The position numbers and the translations under genes are program-made. A model generated the notes under the pieces. The model was not told the DNA's origin. It did no database searches and saw only the letters and a list, made by a program, of their open reading frames with translations. Positions 8,846 to 18,158 of a stretch of 64,000 nt of DNA are shown piece by piece (the stretch's first letter is position 1; each line of letters starts with the position of its first letter). The stretch spans positions 62,001 to 126,000 of the forward strand of contig NZ_JQMM01000001.1 in the NCBI RefSeq assembly GCF_000744735.1. The letters run 5' to 3'. The DNA comes from Porticoccus hydrocarbonoclasticus MCTG13d (GTDB lineage Bacteria; Pseudomonadota; Gammaproteobacteria; Pseudomonadales; Porticoccaceae).

Positions 8846-9769
8846 CTACTGTGGAGAAAACCGGTAGAACAGATTTGGCTCACTGACGATGTAGATATTC
8901 AGTTCAGAGTCTACAGCTACGCCCTCCGCCTGGGGGATGGTGCTCACCAGACCACTCCTGCCCGCTCGCAAATCCAGCAAACTGATGGATTGTCTTTCAT
9001 CATTGTATTCCACCAGCATATGGGATTCATCGCTCAAAAATAACTTATGCCCCACACCCCTGACATGGGTGATTGATGAAAGATCCCTCATAAAAAGCTC
9101 CGGCGAGTCCGGTGATTTTATCTCGCGAATACCGATATTCATTGGCTCACCCACAACGAAACTGACAAACCCGGTGATTTCAATCACCCGCATCGGATTT
9201 CGCTCTTTTACCACCAGCAAGCGTTGCCCGTCATCATCCCAGGAAAGACCTTCAAAACCCTTGTTGGTATCACTGCCGATCCCGACCACCAGGGTCGGTA
9301 CCCCCTCGGTATGGACTCTTTCCACGCCATCGGGAATGTCGACAACCAGCAAGCGGGGGGTTCGCTCTTCGGCAATCACATAACGATCACCACTGACGTG
9401 TGTAAAACCTTCCATATCCCTGACACCCTCGATCCGGATTGAACGCAACAGTTCACCTTCTAGGGAAAGCTCCACCACCACCGGATCACTGTTTAACAGT
9501 GCCCAGAGGGTATTTTTTTCAAGGTTATAAGTCAGTGCTGAGAGATCGTCCTCAAGCGCCGGGATTGTCTTGCCATCAATGGTTACCCGGTAGCGCGACA
9601 GATCCATTGCAACTTCAGGCAGCGCTGCTTTACTTAAACGAAAAGCGTGCCAGGAAAGCACCCCGGCGTGCCAGGCATTCAAAACCGGTTTGTGTAAAGA
9701 GAACGCCAAGGCAAATATGAAAAGTACCAAACACACCATTAAAAATCGCTTCACAAGCCAGCCTTTCAT
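8846..9769 (-). CDS. SdiA-regulated domain protein (YjiK-like), membrane-anchored beta-propeller
   Basis: About 307 residues. An N-terminal hydrophobic segment follows MKGWLVKRF (LMVCLVLFIFALAFS), giving one membrane anchor. The rest has repeated short beta-strand units such as DDLSALTYN, NTLWALLNSD, VRDMEGFTHV, DRYVIAEER, KGFEGLSWD and PQAEGVAVDSELNIYIVSEP, the pattern of the SdiA-regulated family (PF06977), whose biochemical role is poorly known. The open frame extends upstream to a TTG at 9913, but that extension has no hydrophobic or conserved character, so I chose the ATG at 9769; an internal ATG 10 codons on is also possible. It diverges from ppk and shares its upstream region. Confidence 0.75.
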   Translation of the reverse strand: MKGWLVKRFLMVCLVLFIFALAFSLHKPVLNAWHAGVLSWHAFRLSKAALPEVAMDLSRYRVTIDGKTIPALEDDLSALTYNLEKNTLWALLNSDPVVVELSLEGELLRSIRIEGVRDMEGFTHVSGDRYVIAEERTPRLLVVDIPDGVERVHTEGVPTLVVGIGSDTNKGFEGLSWDDDGQRLLVVKERNPMRVIEITGFVSFVVGEPMNIGIREIKSPDSPELFMRDLSSITHVRGVGHKLFLSDESHMLVEYNDERQSISLLDLRAGRSGLVSTIPQAEGVAVDSELNIYIVSEPNLFYRFSPQ

Positions 9770-9946
9770 CAACAAACACACACCCATTGGAGCGCTGAGT
9801 ATTATGGTGAAAACAACGGTCTTGTCCATGTGAGAATGACCCATTGAACAGGTATCCATGGTGTGACAGCTGGGCCTGAAGCTGGAGATGGGATGACTTT
9901 CTGGCTCACACAAAATATGAGGCAGTCAGTGACATTCCACGACACA

Positions 9947-9979
9947 CTGTCATTCGCCTGTCACTTTAATGTCATACAA
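9947..9979 (+). promoter_or_regulatory. Pho box (three PhoB half-sites) upstream of ppk
   Basis: Three 7-base repeats start at 9947 (CTGTCAT), 9958 (CTGTCAC) and 9969 (ATGTCAT), exactly 11 bases apart. This matches the known PhoB site, two CTGTCAT-like repeats joined by 4 bases; here there are two overlapping sites. The third repeat covers the position where a -35 element would be. A -10-like TATGCT follows at 9997-10002, 17 bases after 9974-9979. I infer phosphate-starvation control of ppk. Confidence 0.8.
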
Positions 9980-10002
9980 AGACCGACAGAACACGCTATG
10001 CT
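9974..10002 (+). promoter_or_regulatory. PhoB-type promoter of ppk
   Basis: A -10 hexamer TATGCT (9997-10002) stands 17 bases after a poor -35 (ATACAA, 9974-9979) embedded in the last PhoB repeat. A weak -35 replaced by activator repeats is the classical arrangement at Pho promoters. Transcription would begin near 10009, about 40 bases before the ppk start. Confidence 0.6.
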
Positions 10003-10049
10003 GATTTGGCAAAACGTTATAAATCATCACAGGTAGTATCAGGTCGCGC

Positions 10050-12095
10050 ATGAAAAAATACCCAATTTACCCGAAAGAACTGAGCTGGCTTGCCTTCAAT
10101 GAGCGTGTTATTCAGGAAGCTGAGGATGAAGAAAATCCTGTGATTGACCGGGTGCATTTTCTCGGTATTTTTTCTGATAATCAGGATGAGTTTTTCAAAG
10201 TTCGAGTGGCTGATGTCAGGCGCAAGGTGTTGATTGAACAGATCGCGGGCTCGGCAAAGGACAGCAAACAGCTCCTGCGCGATATCAACAAGGGCATTGC
10301 CAGACTTTCGGTGCGGTTTGACCGGGCATTCCGAGCCGTTCTTGCAGAGTTACAGAAACGACGCATCTATTTTTTAATGCCGGAGGATCTCTCTGCCAGT
10401 CAGGGTGAGTGGGTTCGCGAACATTTTCGTGCGCAAGTGCTACCCCGCATTGTGCCAATCCTGGTCACCCCGGAAATTGATCTGTCGAAAGTGCTGCGGG
10501 ATGGCGCCAACTACCTGGTAGTGGAAATTGGCAAGAAAGATGGGGTCGGCTATGCCCTGCTGGAAGTGCCGGATACCAGCAGTCGTTTTTTGAGATTGCC
10601 AAATGACCAGAGAAACCGACGTCGGCATTTTATGATTATCGATGAGGCCATTCGGTACTGCCTGGATATGGTGCTGGTGGACTTTTTCCGCTATCACAGC
10701 CTCAATGCCTGGTCGATGAAGTTTTCCCGGGACGCCGAGTACACACTCGACGATGAAATTGACAGAAGTCTTGTGGAAAAAATGTCGATCGGGCTAAAGC
10801 AACGCCTTCAGGCCAATCCTGTCAGACTGACCTTCGACCGGGAAATGCCTACCGAAATGATTGACATGCTGAAAAGCAAGTTTGGCTTTGCCAAAGGCGA
10901 CAGCATTATTCCGGGGGGCCGCTACCGCAACTTTCGCGACTTTATCGGCTTTGCCAATCCCGGCGAAAAATACCTCGCCAATCAGCCAGTTTCCGCCCTG
11001 TCTGTCAGTCAGTTTGACCGCGCCAAAAACACTTTTGATGCGATTGATCAGGGCGACATCCTGCTCTATTACCCCTATCAAAAATTCAATTATTTTGTGG
11101 AATTATTACGCCAGGCTGCATTTGATCCCAACGTCATCTCCATAAAAATTAATATCTATCGTGTGGCAAAAGACTCCAGGGTGGTGGAGTGCCTGATGGA
11201 TGCGGCGCGCAATGGCAAACAGGTCACTGTGAATGTGGAACTGAAAGCCCGTTTTGATGAAAAGCAGAACCTGGAACTCTCCGAAAAGCTCGCCGAGGCT
11301 GGCATTACGGTCATGCTGGGCGTACCGGGCCTCAAGGTACATTCAAAGTTGTGTCTGATTGCCAGAGAGACCCAGCATGGAGAGCAACTCTATGCCCACA
11401 TTGGCACGGGCAACTTCAACGAGAAGACCGCTGAAATTTACACGGACTTTTCCCTCTTCACCTGCCATCAGAATATTTGTGAGGAAGTGCGCAATGTCTT
11501 CAACTTTATTGAGTACAGCTTCAAGCACTACGACTTCAAATACCTGCAGGTCTCGCCCTTCAACAACCGACGAAAAATCCGCGCCCTGATTAACCGTGAG
11601 ATTCATGCCGCCAAATCTGGCCGGAAAGCCGTTATCAGCCTGAAGCTCAATAATCTGGTGGACGACAGTATCATCAGGCAACTCTATGCGGCGAGCCAAG
11701 CCGGCGTCAAAATCCGCATGATTGTCAGGGGAATGTGTGCGCTTAAACCCGGCATCAAGGGGTTGTCAGAGAATATTTCAATCATCAGTATCGTGGACCG
11801 GTTTCTGGAACATCCCCGCTGCCTGGTTTTCCACAATGGCGGTGATCCCGAGGTTTATCTGTCATCGGCGGACTGGATGACCCGCAACCTCGATTACCGG
11901 CTTGAAGTGGGCGTACCCATTCTGGACGCCACCTTGAAAAAGCGCGTGATTGATATTCTAGAAATCCAGTTCAGCGATCGCTGCAAGGCCCGCGTCATTG
12001 ATGAACAGCAAAGCAACAGCTATGTAAAACGGGGTAACAAGAAAAAAGTACGCTCACAAATGGCCATTTACGACTATCTTAAAAAACTGAAATAG
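10050..12095 (+). CDS. ppk1: polyphosphate kinase PPK1
   Basis: A 681-residue enzyme that reversibly makes inorganic polyphosphate from ATP. The N-terminal domain begins YPKELSWLAFNERVIQEA and includes SDNQDEFFKVRVADVR. The phospholipase-D-like halves carry KINIYRVAKDS, ELKARFDE, the catalytic His in KVHSKLCLI (about residue 431), HIGTGNFNEKTA, and later SADWMTRNLDYRLEVGVPI. Length is normal. It is monocistronic, converging on thrC with 23 bases between. The Pho box upstream fits polyP metabolism. The ribosome site is weak. Confidence 0.97.
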   Translation: MKKYPIYPKELSWLAFNERVIQEAEDEENPVIDRVHFLGIFSDNQDEFFKVRVADVRRKVLIEQIAGSAKDSKQLLRDINKGIARLSVRFDRAFRAVLAELQKRRIYFLMPEDLSASQGEWVREHFRAQVLPRIVPILVTPEIDLSKVLRDGANYLVVEIGKKDGVGYALLEVPDTSSRFLRLPNDQRNRRRHFMIIDEAIRYCLDMVLVDFFRYHSLNAWSMKFSRDAEYTLDDEIDRSLVEKMSIGLKQRLQANPVRLTFDREMPTEMIDMLKSKFGFAKGDSIIPGGRYRNFRDFIGFANPGEKYLANQPVSALSVSQFDRAKNTFDAIDQGDILLYYPYQKFNYFVELLRQAAFDPNVISIKINIYRVAKDSRVVECLMDAARNGKQVTVNVELKARFDEKQNLELSEKLAEAGITVMLGVPGLKVHSKLCLIARETQHGEQLYAHIGTGNFNEKTAEIYTDFSLFTCHQNICEEVRNVFNFIEYSFKHYDFKYLQVSPFNNRRKIRALINREIHAAKSGRKAVISLKLNNLVDDSIIRQLYAASQAGVKIRMIVRGMCALKPGIKGLSENISIISIVDRFLEHPRCLVFHNGGDPEVYLSSADWMTRNLDYRLEVGVPILDATLKKRVIDILEIQFSDRCKARVIDEQQSNSYVKRGNKKKVRSQMAIYDYLKKLK

Positions 12096-12118
12096 TCGTC
12101 TCTGCCCCCTCCCGCCCT

Positions 12119-13519
12119 TTAACGGCGAATATGTTCAGCCATGTATTGCTGCACTGAGGCGATCTCGTTGGGCTGCACGGAATAGCGCTCCTCGCGTTCA
12201 AACAGATCGGCCATGTGATGCGGCAGAGGTGGATCCTGCTGGTAGCCGGCCTTGCGCACCGCCTCGGGAAATTTCGCCGGATGGGCCGTGGCCAGACAGA
12301 CCATCGGGATATCCAGGCGGCGGCGTGTGTGACGCGCTGCGGCGACGCCAATAGCGGTATGAGGGTCGAGTAAATAACCGTTTTTCTGCCACATATCATG
12401 AATGACCGCCACCATGGACTCATCATCCAGTCGGTAGCTGGTAAACAACTTCCGCGCACTGGCCAGTGCAGTCTCGCTGAGCTGCAGATTGCCGGTTTTT
12501 TTGAAGTCGGCCATCAGCGCAGCAAGGGCGGCCCCATCCCGGTCATAAAGGTCGAACAGCATCCGCTCGAAATTACTGGATACCATAATATCCATGGATG
12601 GCGACAGACTGTGTACCAGTTGGTGCAGGCTGTGGTCATTGGCACTGATACAGCGGTGCAGAATGTCATTGGCATTGGTACCAATCACCAACTGATCAAT
12701 CGGCAGACCCATGCGGCTGGCCAGATAACCGGCAAAAATGTCGCCGAAGTTGCCGGTAGGCACGGAGAACGCCACCGGGCGATGGGGAGCACCCAGCGCC
12801 AGGCCGGCATAAAAATAGTAGACGATCTGGGCCATGATGCGCGCCCAGTTGATCGAGTTGACCGCCACCAGCTGGCGCCCTTCCGGCAGGAAAGACTGAT
12901 CGCTAAAACTGGCTTTCACCATGTTCTGGCAATCGTCGAAGTTACCCTTTAGGGCGATGTTAAAGACATTATCTTCCAACACAGTGGTCATCTGGCGGCG
13001 CTGTACTTCGGATACCCGTTGATAGGGATGAAGAATAAAGATATCCACGTTGTCACTGTGGCGACAGCCTTCAATCGCAGCCGAGCCGGTGTCACCGGAG
13101 GTCGCGCCCATGATCGCGACACGCTGGTTGCGCTTCTTAAGAACATAGTCCAGCAGGTGGCCGAGGAACTGCAGGGCAAAGTCCTTGAAGGCCAGCGTCG
13201 GTCCCTGAAACAGTTCGAGAATAAATTCGTTGTGGCCACTTTGAATGAGAGGCGCGATGGCATCGTGACGAAAGGTGCTGTAAGCCTTATCGATCAATTC
13301 CCGCAGCGTGTCATCCGGAACCTCTCCGGCCATGAACGGTGACATCACTTTGAAAGCCAGCTCCTGATAGGACAGGCCAGACCAGCTGGCAATTTCTTCC
13401 CGGGAAAACTGCGGCAGGGTTTCGGGCACATAAAGACCGCCATCAGTGGCCAAACCGGCCAGTACTGCATCTTCGAAACTCAATACCGGGGCCTGCCCGC
13501 GGGTGCTGATATAGTTCAC
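12119..13519 (-). CDS. thrC: threonine synthase
   Basis: A 466-residue PLP enzyme converting O-phospho-homoserine to threonine. The N-terminus MNYISTRGQAPVLSFEDAVL is typical. The PLP Lys is in AFKDFALQFLGH (Lys112), followed by GATSGDTGSAAIEG and the phosphate-binding PTGNFGDIFAGYLA. It lies 35 bases downstream of hom in the same direction, so the two probably form one unit for the homoserine-to-threonine branch. Confidence 0.97.
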   Translation of the reverse strand: MNYISTRGQAPVLSFEDAVLAGLATDGGLYVPETLPQFSREEIASWSGLSYQELAFKVMSPFMAGEVPDDTLRELIDKAYSTFRHDAIAPLIQSGHNEFILELFQGPTLAFKDFALQFLGHLLDYVLKKRNQRVAIMGATSGDTGSAAIEGCRHSDNVDIFILHPYQRVSEVQRRQMTTVLEDNVFNIALKGNFDDCQNMVKASFSDQSFLPEGRQLVAVNSINWARIMAQIVYYFYAGLALGAPHRPVAFSVPTGNFGDIFAGYLASRMGLPIDQLVIGTNANDILHRCISANDHSLHQLVHSLSPSMDIMVSSNFERMLFDLYDRDGAALAALMADFKKTGNLQLSETALASARKLFTSYRLDDESMVAVIHDMWQKNGYLLDPHTAIGVAAARHTRRRLDIPMVCLATAHPAKFPEAVRKAGYQQDPPLPHHMADLFEREERYSVQPNEIASVQQYMAEHIRR

Positions 13520-13554
13520 GCTTGATACCTGTGCTGTTTTTGAAACGGAAAACG

Positions 13555-14859
13555 CTAGCCCAGTGATTCCACACGAATCCTGACAATATCACCCTCGGTC
13601 GTGGGCAACTGTTGAATCTTGTCTACCGCTTCATCGAGTTTCTTCACCACGGCGCGGTCGGTGAGGATAATCAGCGGCACATAGTCCTCGCCATCATCTG
13701 CCTCTTTCTGGATAACGGCCTCAATACTGATTTTGGCATCACTGAGAATCTGGGTAATTTTTGATAAAACCCCCGGCACATCGCGCGCGGTGATACGCAA
13801 ATAGTAGGCAGTTTCGACCTCTTCGATAGACAGTACCTTAATATCACTCAACTGATCTGGCTGAAAACCCAGGTGGGGTACCCGATGCTCCGGATCAGCC
13901 GTCAGGGTGCGGGCCAGGTCGACAATATCGGCAATCACAGCAGAGGCCGTAGGTTCTGCCCCCGCGCCGGGACCGTAATACAGTGTGGGGCCCACGGCAT
14001 CACCCTTGACCACCACAGCATTCATTACACCATCGACATTGGCGAGCAGTCGTTTGCGGGGGATCAAGGTGGGGTGAACCCGCAGTTCAATACCACCATT
14101 GTTGCGACGGGCAATGCCTAGATGCTTGATCTGATAGCCGAGTTGCCGGGCATAGGCCACATCCTGGGTGTCCAGGTTGCTGATACCCTCGGTAAAGACT
14201 TTTTCGAATTGCAACGGGATACCAAAAGCGAGGGAGGCCAGAATAACCAGCTTATGGGCCGCATCGATTCCTTCCACATCAAAAGTCGGGTCAGCCTCTG
14301 CATAACCACGCTGCTGAGCCTCCACCAGCACATCGTCAAAGGCGCGGCCCTTGTCCCGCATTTCTGTCAATATAAAGTTGCCGGTGCCATTGACTATCCC
14401 CGCCAGCCACTCAATGCGGTTGGCCGAAAGTCCTTCCCTGATCGCCTTGATAATAGGAATGCCGCCTGCGACAGAGGCTTCGAATGCAACGGTGACACCT
14501 TTAACCCTCGCGGCATTAAAAATCTCGTTACCGTGCTCGGCGATCAGCGCCTTGTTCGCCGTGACCACATGCTTGCCATGCTCAATGGCATCGAGAATCA
14601 GTTCGCGTGCAACCGTGATGCCACCAATCAGCTCCACCAGAATATCGACATCGGGATTGCGGGCAACCGCAAATACATCTTCGGTAACCGGGGTATCGCC
14701 GAGCTCGCAAGCGGGATTGGGGCGCCTGCTTGCCACCTGCACTATCTCAATGCGGCACCCCGCTCTGGCATTGATTACGTCACCATTGCGCTGCAACACA
14801 TTAAATGTGCCACTACCTACTGTTCCGAGGCCACACAGGCCAACTTTTACTGAGTTCAA
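13555..14859 (-). CDS. hom: homoserine dehydrogenase (TTG start)
   Basis: A 434-residue enzyme reducing aspartate semialdehyde to homoserine. It begins with the nucleotide-binding VKVGLCGLGTVGSGTFNVLQ, then EHGKHVVTANKALIAEHG and GIVNGTGNFILTEM, and ends with an ACT domain (ARDVPGVLSKITQILSDAKIS) likely responsible for threonine feedback. The frame has no suitable ATG; the start is TTG at 14857-14859, with GAGG 8 bases upstream, matching where homologues begin. It is a two-gene unit with thrC. Confidence 0.95.
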   Translation of the reverse strand: MNSVKVGLCGLGTVGSGTFNVLQRNGDVINARAGCRIEIVQVASRRPNPACELGDTPVTEDVFAVARNPDVDILVELIGGITVARELILDAIEHGKHVVTANKALIAEHGNEIFNAARVKGVTVAFEASVAGGIPIIKAIREGLSANRIEWLAGIVNGTGNFILTEMRDKGRAFDDVLVEAQQRGYAEADPTFDVEGIDAAHKLVILASLAFGIPLQFEKVFTEGISNLDTQDVAYARQLGYQIKHLGIARRNNGGIELRVHPTLIPRKRLLANVDGVMNAVVVKGDAVGPTLYYGPGAGAEPTASAVIADIVDLARTLTADPEHRVPHLGFQPDQLSDIKVLSIEEVETAYYLRITARDVPGVLSKITQILSDAKISIEAVIQKEADDGEDYVPLIILTDRAVVKKLDEAVDKIQQLPTTEGDIVRIRVESLG

Positions 14860-14980
14860 TCGATTTGCCTCGGTGTTAACCGGTTTAATTCGGTGCCAGC
14901 TGGGGTAATACCGTTTTGTAGCCCGTGACAGGCACGTTTATATCGCGGTATCACTAAAGCGGCCACCACGATAACCGTTC

Positions 14981-15032
14981 ACTGCGCAAGCGCAGTACTC
15001 AAACCAGCAGACTGATAAAGGTTCGCAACCTT
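14981..15032. repeat. two hairpins in the dsbC-hom gap
   Basis: Between dsbC and hom (233 bases) lie a perfect 16-base palindrome, ACTGCGC-AA-GCGCAGT (14981-14996), and a second stem, AAGGTT-CGC-AACCTT (15018-15032). Neither has a T run on the minus strand. They could slow or end dsbC transcripts, or be an operator before hom; I cannot choose. Confidence 0.35.
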
Positions 15033-15092
15033 AATTGGCAGTAAAGGGACTGTCAATCTACCAGCAATGATTTGGTCACGCCGGTTACCGTT

Positions 15093-15848
15093 TTAACCAT
15101 CACTATTTTCATCAAGCCCCATGATTGTCAGCAATTCAGCCGCCGGGCTGTAGCCGGGCAACAAAGCGCCGTCCTCCAGGATCAGGGCCGGGGTACCGGT
15201 GATGCCTATTTTCTGACCGAGCAGGAAGTGGCTGGCAACGGGGTTATCCTTGCAGACGTTCTCTGTTATCGGCTGACGGTTTTTCAGGGCAGTGAGTGCG
15301 GCCAGCTTGTCTTTGGCACACCATGCAGAAGCTATCTTGCGATAGGAGGGGGAGTCCAGTCCGGCCCTGGGAAAGGCCAGATAGCGAACCTCCACGCCAG
15401 CCATGTTCAGCTCGGGTACGGTTTCAATATGAAGTTTGCGGCAATAACCACAATCCACATCGGTGAATACATGAAGAATATAGCGGCGCACATCAGCAGC
15501 CGGGAAAACAATCATGTCTTTCGTTGCCAACGAGTCCAGCATTTCCTTGCGCAATTTCGCCGCAGCCAGATCCTTGATCGGCGCGAACATTCCCGGAAGG
15601 GCCTGATACATGTCGCCCGTAATAATGTAATCACCGGTTTTATTGGCGTAAAAGAATTGGGTACCGTTAATTCGCACGCGGTAAAGTCCGTCGATGGGCG
15701 AAGTTTCCACTGCACCGTATTCCAGATCAGGGCGCGCCTGCTGCAATTTGTCGATGATGGTCTTACGTGTCTCTTCTGACACATCGGCAGCATATGCGTT
15801 GGGTAGTAGTATCAGGACAATTATTGTGCCCAGCATTTTTTTTATCAT
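15093..15848 (-). CDS. dsbC: periplasmic disulfide isomerase DsbC
   Basis: A 251-residue protein with a signal peptide cut after NAYA (residue 20). The N-terminal dimerisation domain (about 21-90) precedes a thioredoxin fold with the active site CGYC (Cys133/Cys136) in FTDVDCGYCRKLH. A second Cys pair (WCAKDK and ENVCKDN) matches the structural disulfide of DsbC, and the cis-Pro loop GITGTPALI is present. It corrects wrong disulfides in the periplasm, usually kept reduced by DsbD. It lies between xerD and hom, as in Pseudomonas. Confidence 0.95.
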   Translation of the reverse strand: MIKKMLGTIIVLILLPNAYAADVSEETRKTIIDKLQQARPDLEYGAVETSPIDGLYRVRINGTQFFYANKTGDYIITGDMYQALPGMFAPIKDLAAAKLRKEMLDSLATKDMIVFPAADVRRYILHVFTDVDCGYCRKLHIETVPELNMAGVEVRYLAFPRAGLDSPSYRKIASAWCAKDKLAALTALKNRQPITENVCKDNPVASHFLLGQKIGITGTPALILEDGALLPGYSPAAELLTIMGLDENSDG

Positions 15849-15917
15849 CGCGGATTTCTCTTGTCAGGTTCAGCATGGCTGATCAGGTATTGAGTCTTAA
15901 TGGCCAAAAGGGTTCAC

Positions 15918-16820
15918 TTACCCTCTCGGGTGGTGTTCTGCATGCAGCGCCTTGATGCGGGTACTGGCTATGTGGGTGTAGATCTGTGTGGTGGAAAGAT
16001 CACTGTGCCCGAGCAGTAATTGTACCACCCTGAGATCGGCTCCGTGATTCAGCAGATGGGTCGCAAATGCGTGGCGAAGTGTGTGTGGCGACAGGGGTTT
16101 TTCAATGCCGGCCTGGCTGGCGTAACCCTTGATTCGATGCCAGAAAGTTTGCCGGGTCATCTGCCGGGCACGGCGACTGGGGAACAGCACATCACTTTGT
16201 ACAGCGCCCAATATCAGGGGCCGGGCTTCCCGCATGAAGCGCTCCAGCCAACTCATCGCCTCCTCGCCCATGGGCACCATCCGCTCCTTGCCACCCTTAC
16301 CTGTCACTCTCACCACACCCTGGCGCAGATTGGCCTGATAAAGGGTCAGCCCCACCAGCTCAGAGACCCTTAGGCCCGTAGCATACAGCACTTCCAGCAT
16401 GGTGCGATCACGCAGACCCAGCAACGAATCGGTATCCGGCTGATTCAACAGCGCCTCCACATCCATTTCTGTAAGGCTTTTTGGGAGCGGACGACCCAAC
16501 TTGGGGTTTTCCACCATCGCAACGGGGTCTTCGACAAGCCGGTTTTCCCGAAGTAAATAACGGTAGAGTCCCCGCATACAGGATAACTGTCTGGCCGCCG
16601 AACGGGCCGACACACCCTGTTCAAAACGGCGGGCAAGGTAGCGCTGCACATCGGCAGCCCCCAACCCGATCAGAGACAAATCCTCCCGCGATGCCCAAAT
16701 GGCCAGCGCCTCAAGATCGCGTCGATAGGCTTCCAGGGTATTGCGGCTCAGGCCCTTTTCCATCCAGAGGGCATCGAGATAATTGTCTATCAGGTGTTGG
16801 TCGATCGATGTCGGCGCCAT
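15918..16820 (-). CDS. xerD: site-specific tyrosine recombinase XerD
   Basis: A 300-residue recombinase resolving chromosome dimers at dif with XerC and FtsK. The N-terminal SAM-like domain begins HLIDNYLDALWMEKGLS. The catalytic set is visible: Arg in ATGLRVSELVGL, Lys in TGKGGKERMVPM, HxxR in SPHTLRHAFATHLL, His in LLGHSDLSTTQ and the nucleophile Tyr in QIYTH. It matches XerD rather than an integrase in length and context (next to dsbC and rplS). It starts 75 bases past the rplS terminator. Confidence 0.95.
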   Translation of the reverse strand: MAPTSIDQHLIDNYLDALWMEKGLSRNTLEAYRRDLEALAIWASREDLSLIGLGAADVQRYLARRFEQGVSARSAARQLSCMRGLYRYLLRENRLVEDPVAMVENPKLGRPLPKSLTEMDVEALLNQPDTDSLLGLRDRTMLEVLYATGLRVSELVGLTLYQANLRQGVVRVTGKGGKERMVPMGEEAMSWLERFMREARPLILGAVQSDVLFPSRRARQMTRQTFWHRIKGYASQAGIEKPLSPHTLRHAFATHLLNHGADLRVVQLLLGHSDLSTTQIYTHIASTRIKALHAEHHPRG

Positions 16821-16897
16821 GAGTTACTCTAACCGGGCTCAATGCATGGAACAATCATCAAAAATTACAGACAATCCTGAAAGCAACTTTTAACCAT

Positions 16898-16928
16898 AAA
16901 AAAAGGCACCAACCTGTGGTGCCTTTTT
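16898..16928 (-). terminator. terminator of the rpsP-rimM-trmD-rplS operon
   Basis: GGCACC (16905-16910) pairs with GGTGCC (16918-16923), extended by flanking A/T pairs, with a 7-base loop. On the minus strand a run of seven T follows. It begins 17 bases past the rplS stop. The plus strand also shows five T, so it could act both ways. Confidence 0.9.
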
Positions 16929-16944
16929 GCATTGAGGAATGAAC

Positions 16945-17301
16945 TCAGTTGAGCTTTTCCTTGATACGTGCAGCCTTGCCCGACAGTTCGCGCAAGTAGT
17001 AAAGTTTGGCTTGGCGCACATCACCACGACGCTTGACCTGCACACTCTCAACCAGCGGGCTGAAAGTCTGGAAGGTCCGCTCAACGCCAACACCATTGGA
17101 AATTTTGCGAACAGTGAATGCAGAATTCAATCCACGATTGCGCTTGCCAATCACCACACCCTCAAATGCCTGCAGGCGCTCGCGGGTGCCCTCTTTAACC
17201 TTGACCTGAACAACGACTGTATCGCCTGGGGCAAACGGTGGCAGTTGTTTGCTCATTTGTTCTGTTTCAATCGCAGTAATAATCGAATTTTTGTTACTCA
17301 C
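16945..17301 (-). CDS. rplS: 50S ribosomal protein L19 (GTG start)
   Basis: A 118-residue protein at the 30S-50S interface. [45 protein letters not shown] and [20 protein letters not shown] are diagnostic. The start is GTG at 17299-17301 ([11 protein letters not shown]), with GAGGAG 7 bases upstream; an in-frame upstream extension has no such site. It is the last gene of the rpsP-rimM-trmD-rplS operon, just before a strong terminator. Confidence 0.97.
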   Translation of the reverse strand: MSNKNSIITAIETEQMSKQLPPFAPGDTVVVQVKVKEGTRERLQAFEGVVIGKRNRGLNSAFTVRKISNGVGVERTFQTFSPLVESVQVKRRGDVRQAKLYYLRELSGKAARIKEKLN

Positions 17302-17375
17302 GGTTTGCTCCTCAGCTTTTGTTGGTTGGTGGCATGCCACCTTTTTGAGTAGCGTCGCACAGAGAGGAAAACGAC

Positions 17376-18125
17376 TCAGTCACTTTCATCTGCCGACTCT
17401 TTGACAATCCTGTCCATTAACTGTTGTTGCTCGTCACTGAGCACCAGCTTTTCCAGCAGTTCCGGGCGCCGCTGCCAGGTTCTGTACAACGACTGTTTTA
17501 ACCGCCACTGCCGTATTTTTTCATGGTTGCCAGACAGTAACACTTCTGGCACTTTAAAATCCTGATACTGCTCCGGCCGCGTGTAATGGGGGCAGTCCAG
17601 CAGACCATCGGCAAAGGAATCCTGATCTGCCGAGTCCTCATGCCCCAATGCGCCGGGCAGTTGCCGAATCAATGCATCAAGCACCACCATGGCGGGCAGC
17701 TCACCGCCACTGAGCACGTAGTCCCCGATGGACCACTCCTGATCCACTTCCAGCTGGATCAATCGCTCATCAACCCCTTCATAACGCCCGGCAACCAGTA
17801 TCAGATCACCCTGTGCTGCCAACGCATTAACACCAGTCTGATCCAGCACACGGCCTTGGGGAGAGAGGTACACCACTGTGGCCGGGCCCCCTATCCATGT
17901 ACGTGCGACGTCGATGGCCTTGCGCAAAGGCTCGATCATCATCACCATTCCAGGACCGCCACCGTAAGGGCGGCTATCTACTGTCTGGTGCCTGTCACTG
18001 GTGTGGGTTCTCGGATTGAAAAACGCCACTTCCAGCAAGCCCTGCCTGATTGCCCTACTGCTGATACCGTAGTCGGTGAGGGCAGCAAACATTTCGGGGA
18101 AAAGTGTAACCAGTGCTACTTTCAT
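17376..18125 (-). CDS. trmD: tRNA (guanine-37-N1)-methyltransferase
   Basis: A 249-residue SPOUT methyltransferase making m1G37 in tRNAs, which prevents +1 frameshifting. Motifs: [11 protein letters not shown], the [11 protein letters not shown] loop, the trefoil-knot segments [16 protein letters not shown] and [21 protein letters not shown], and [25 protein letters not shown] (read in two parts). It stands between rimM and rplS in the standard ribosomal operon. Confidence 0.97.
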   Translation of the reverse strand: MKVALVTLFPEMFAALTDYGISSRAIRQGLLEVAFFNPRTHTSDRHQTVDSRPYGGGPGMVMMIEPLRKAIDVARTWIGGPATVVYLSPQGRVLDQTGVNALAAQGDLILVAGRYEGVDERLIQLEVDQEWSIGDYVLSGGELPAMVVLDALIRQLPGALGHEDSADQDSFADGLLDCPHYTRPEQYQDFKVPEVLLSGNHEKIRQWRLKQSLYRTWQRRPELLEKLVLSDEQQQLMDRIVKESADESD

Positions 18126-18158
18126 GGCCGGTTAACCTTTGGGCTATCCCCCCGATTA

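Noticed and set aside
14122-14853. 243-codon plus-strand frame opposite hom
   Set aside because: Antisense of a well-conserved homoserine dehydrogenase, with no domain of its own.
15072-15779. 235-codon plus-strand frame opposite dsbC
   Set aside because: It is an antisense shadow of dsbC, which has a signal peptide and CGYC active site; the plus frame has no ribosome site or recognisable motif.
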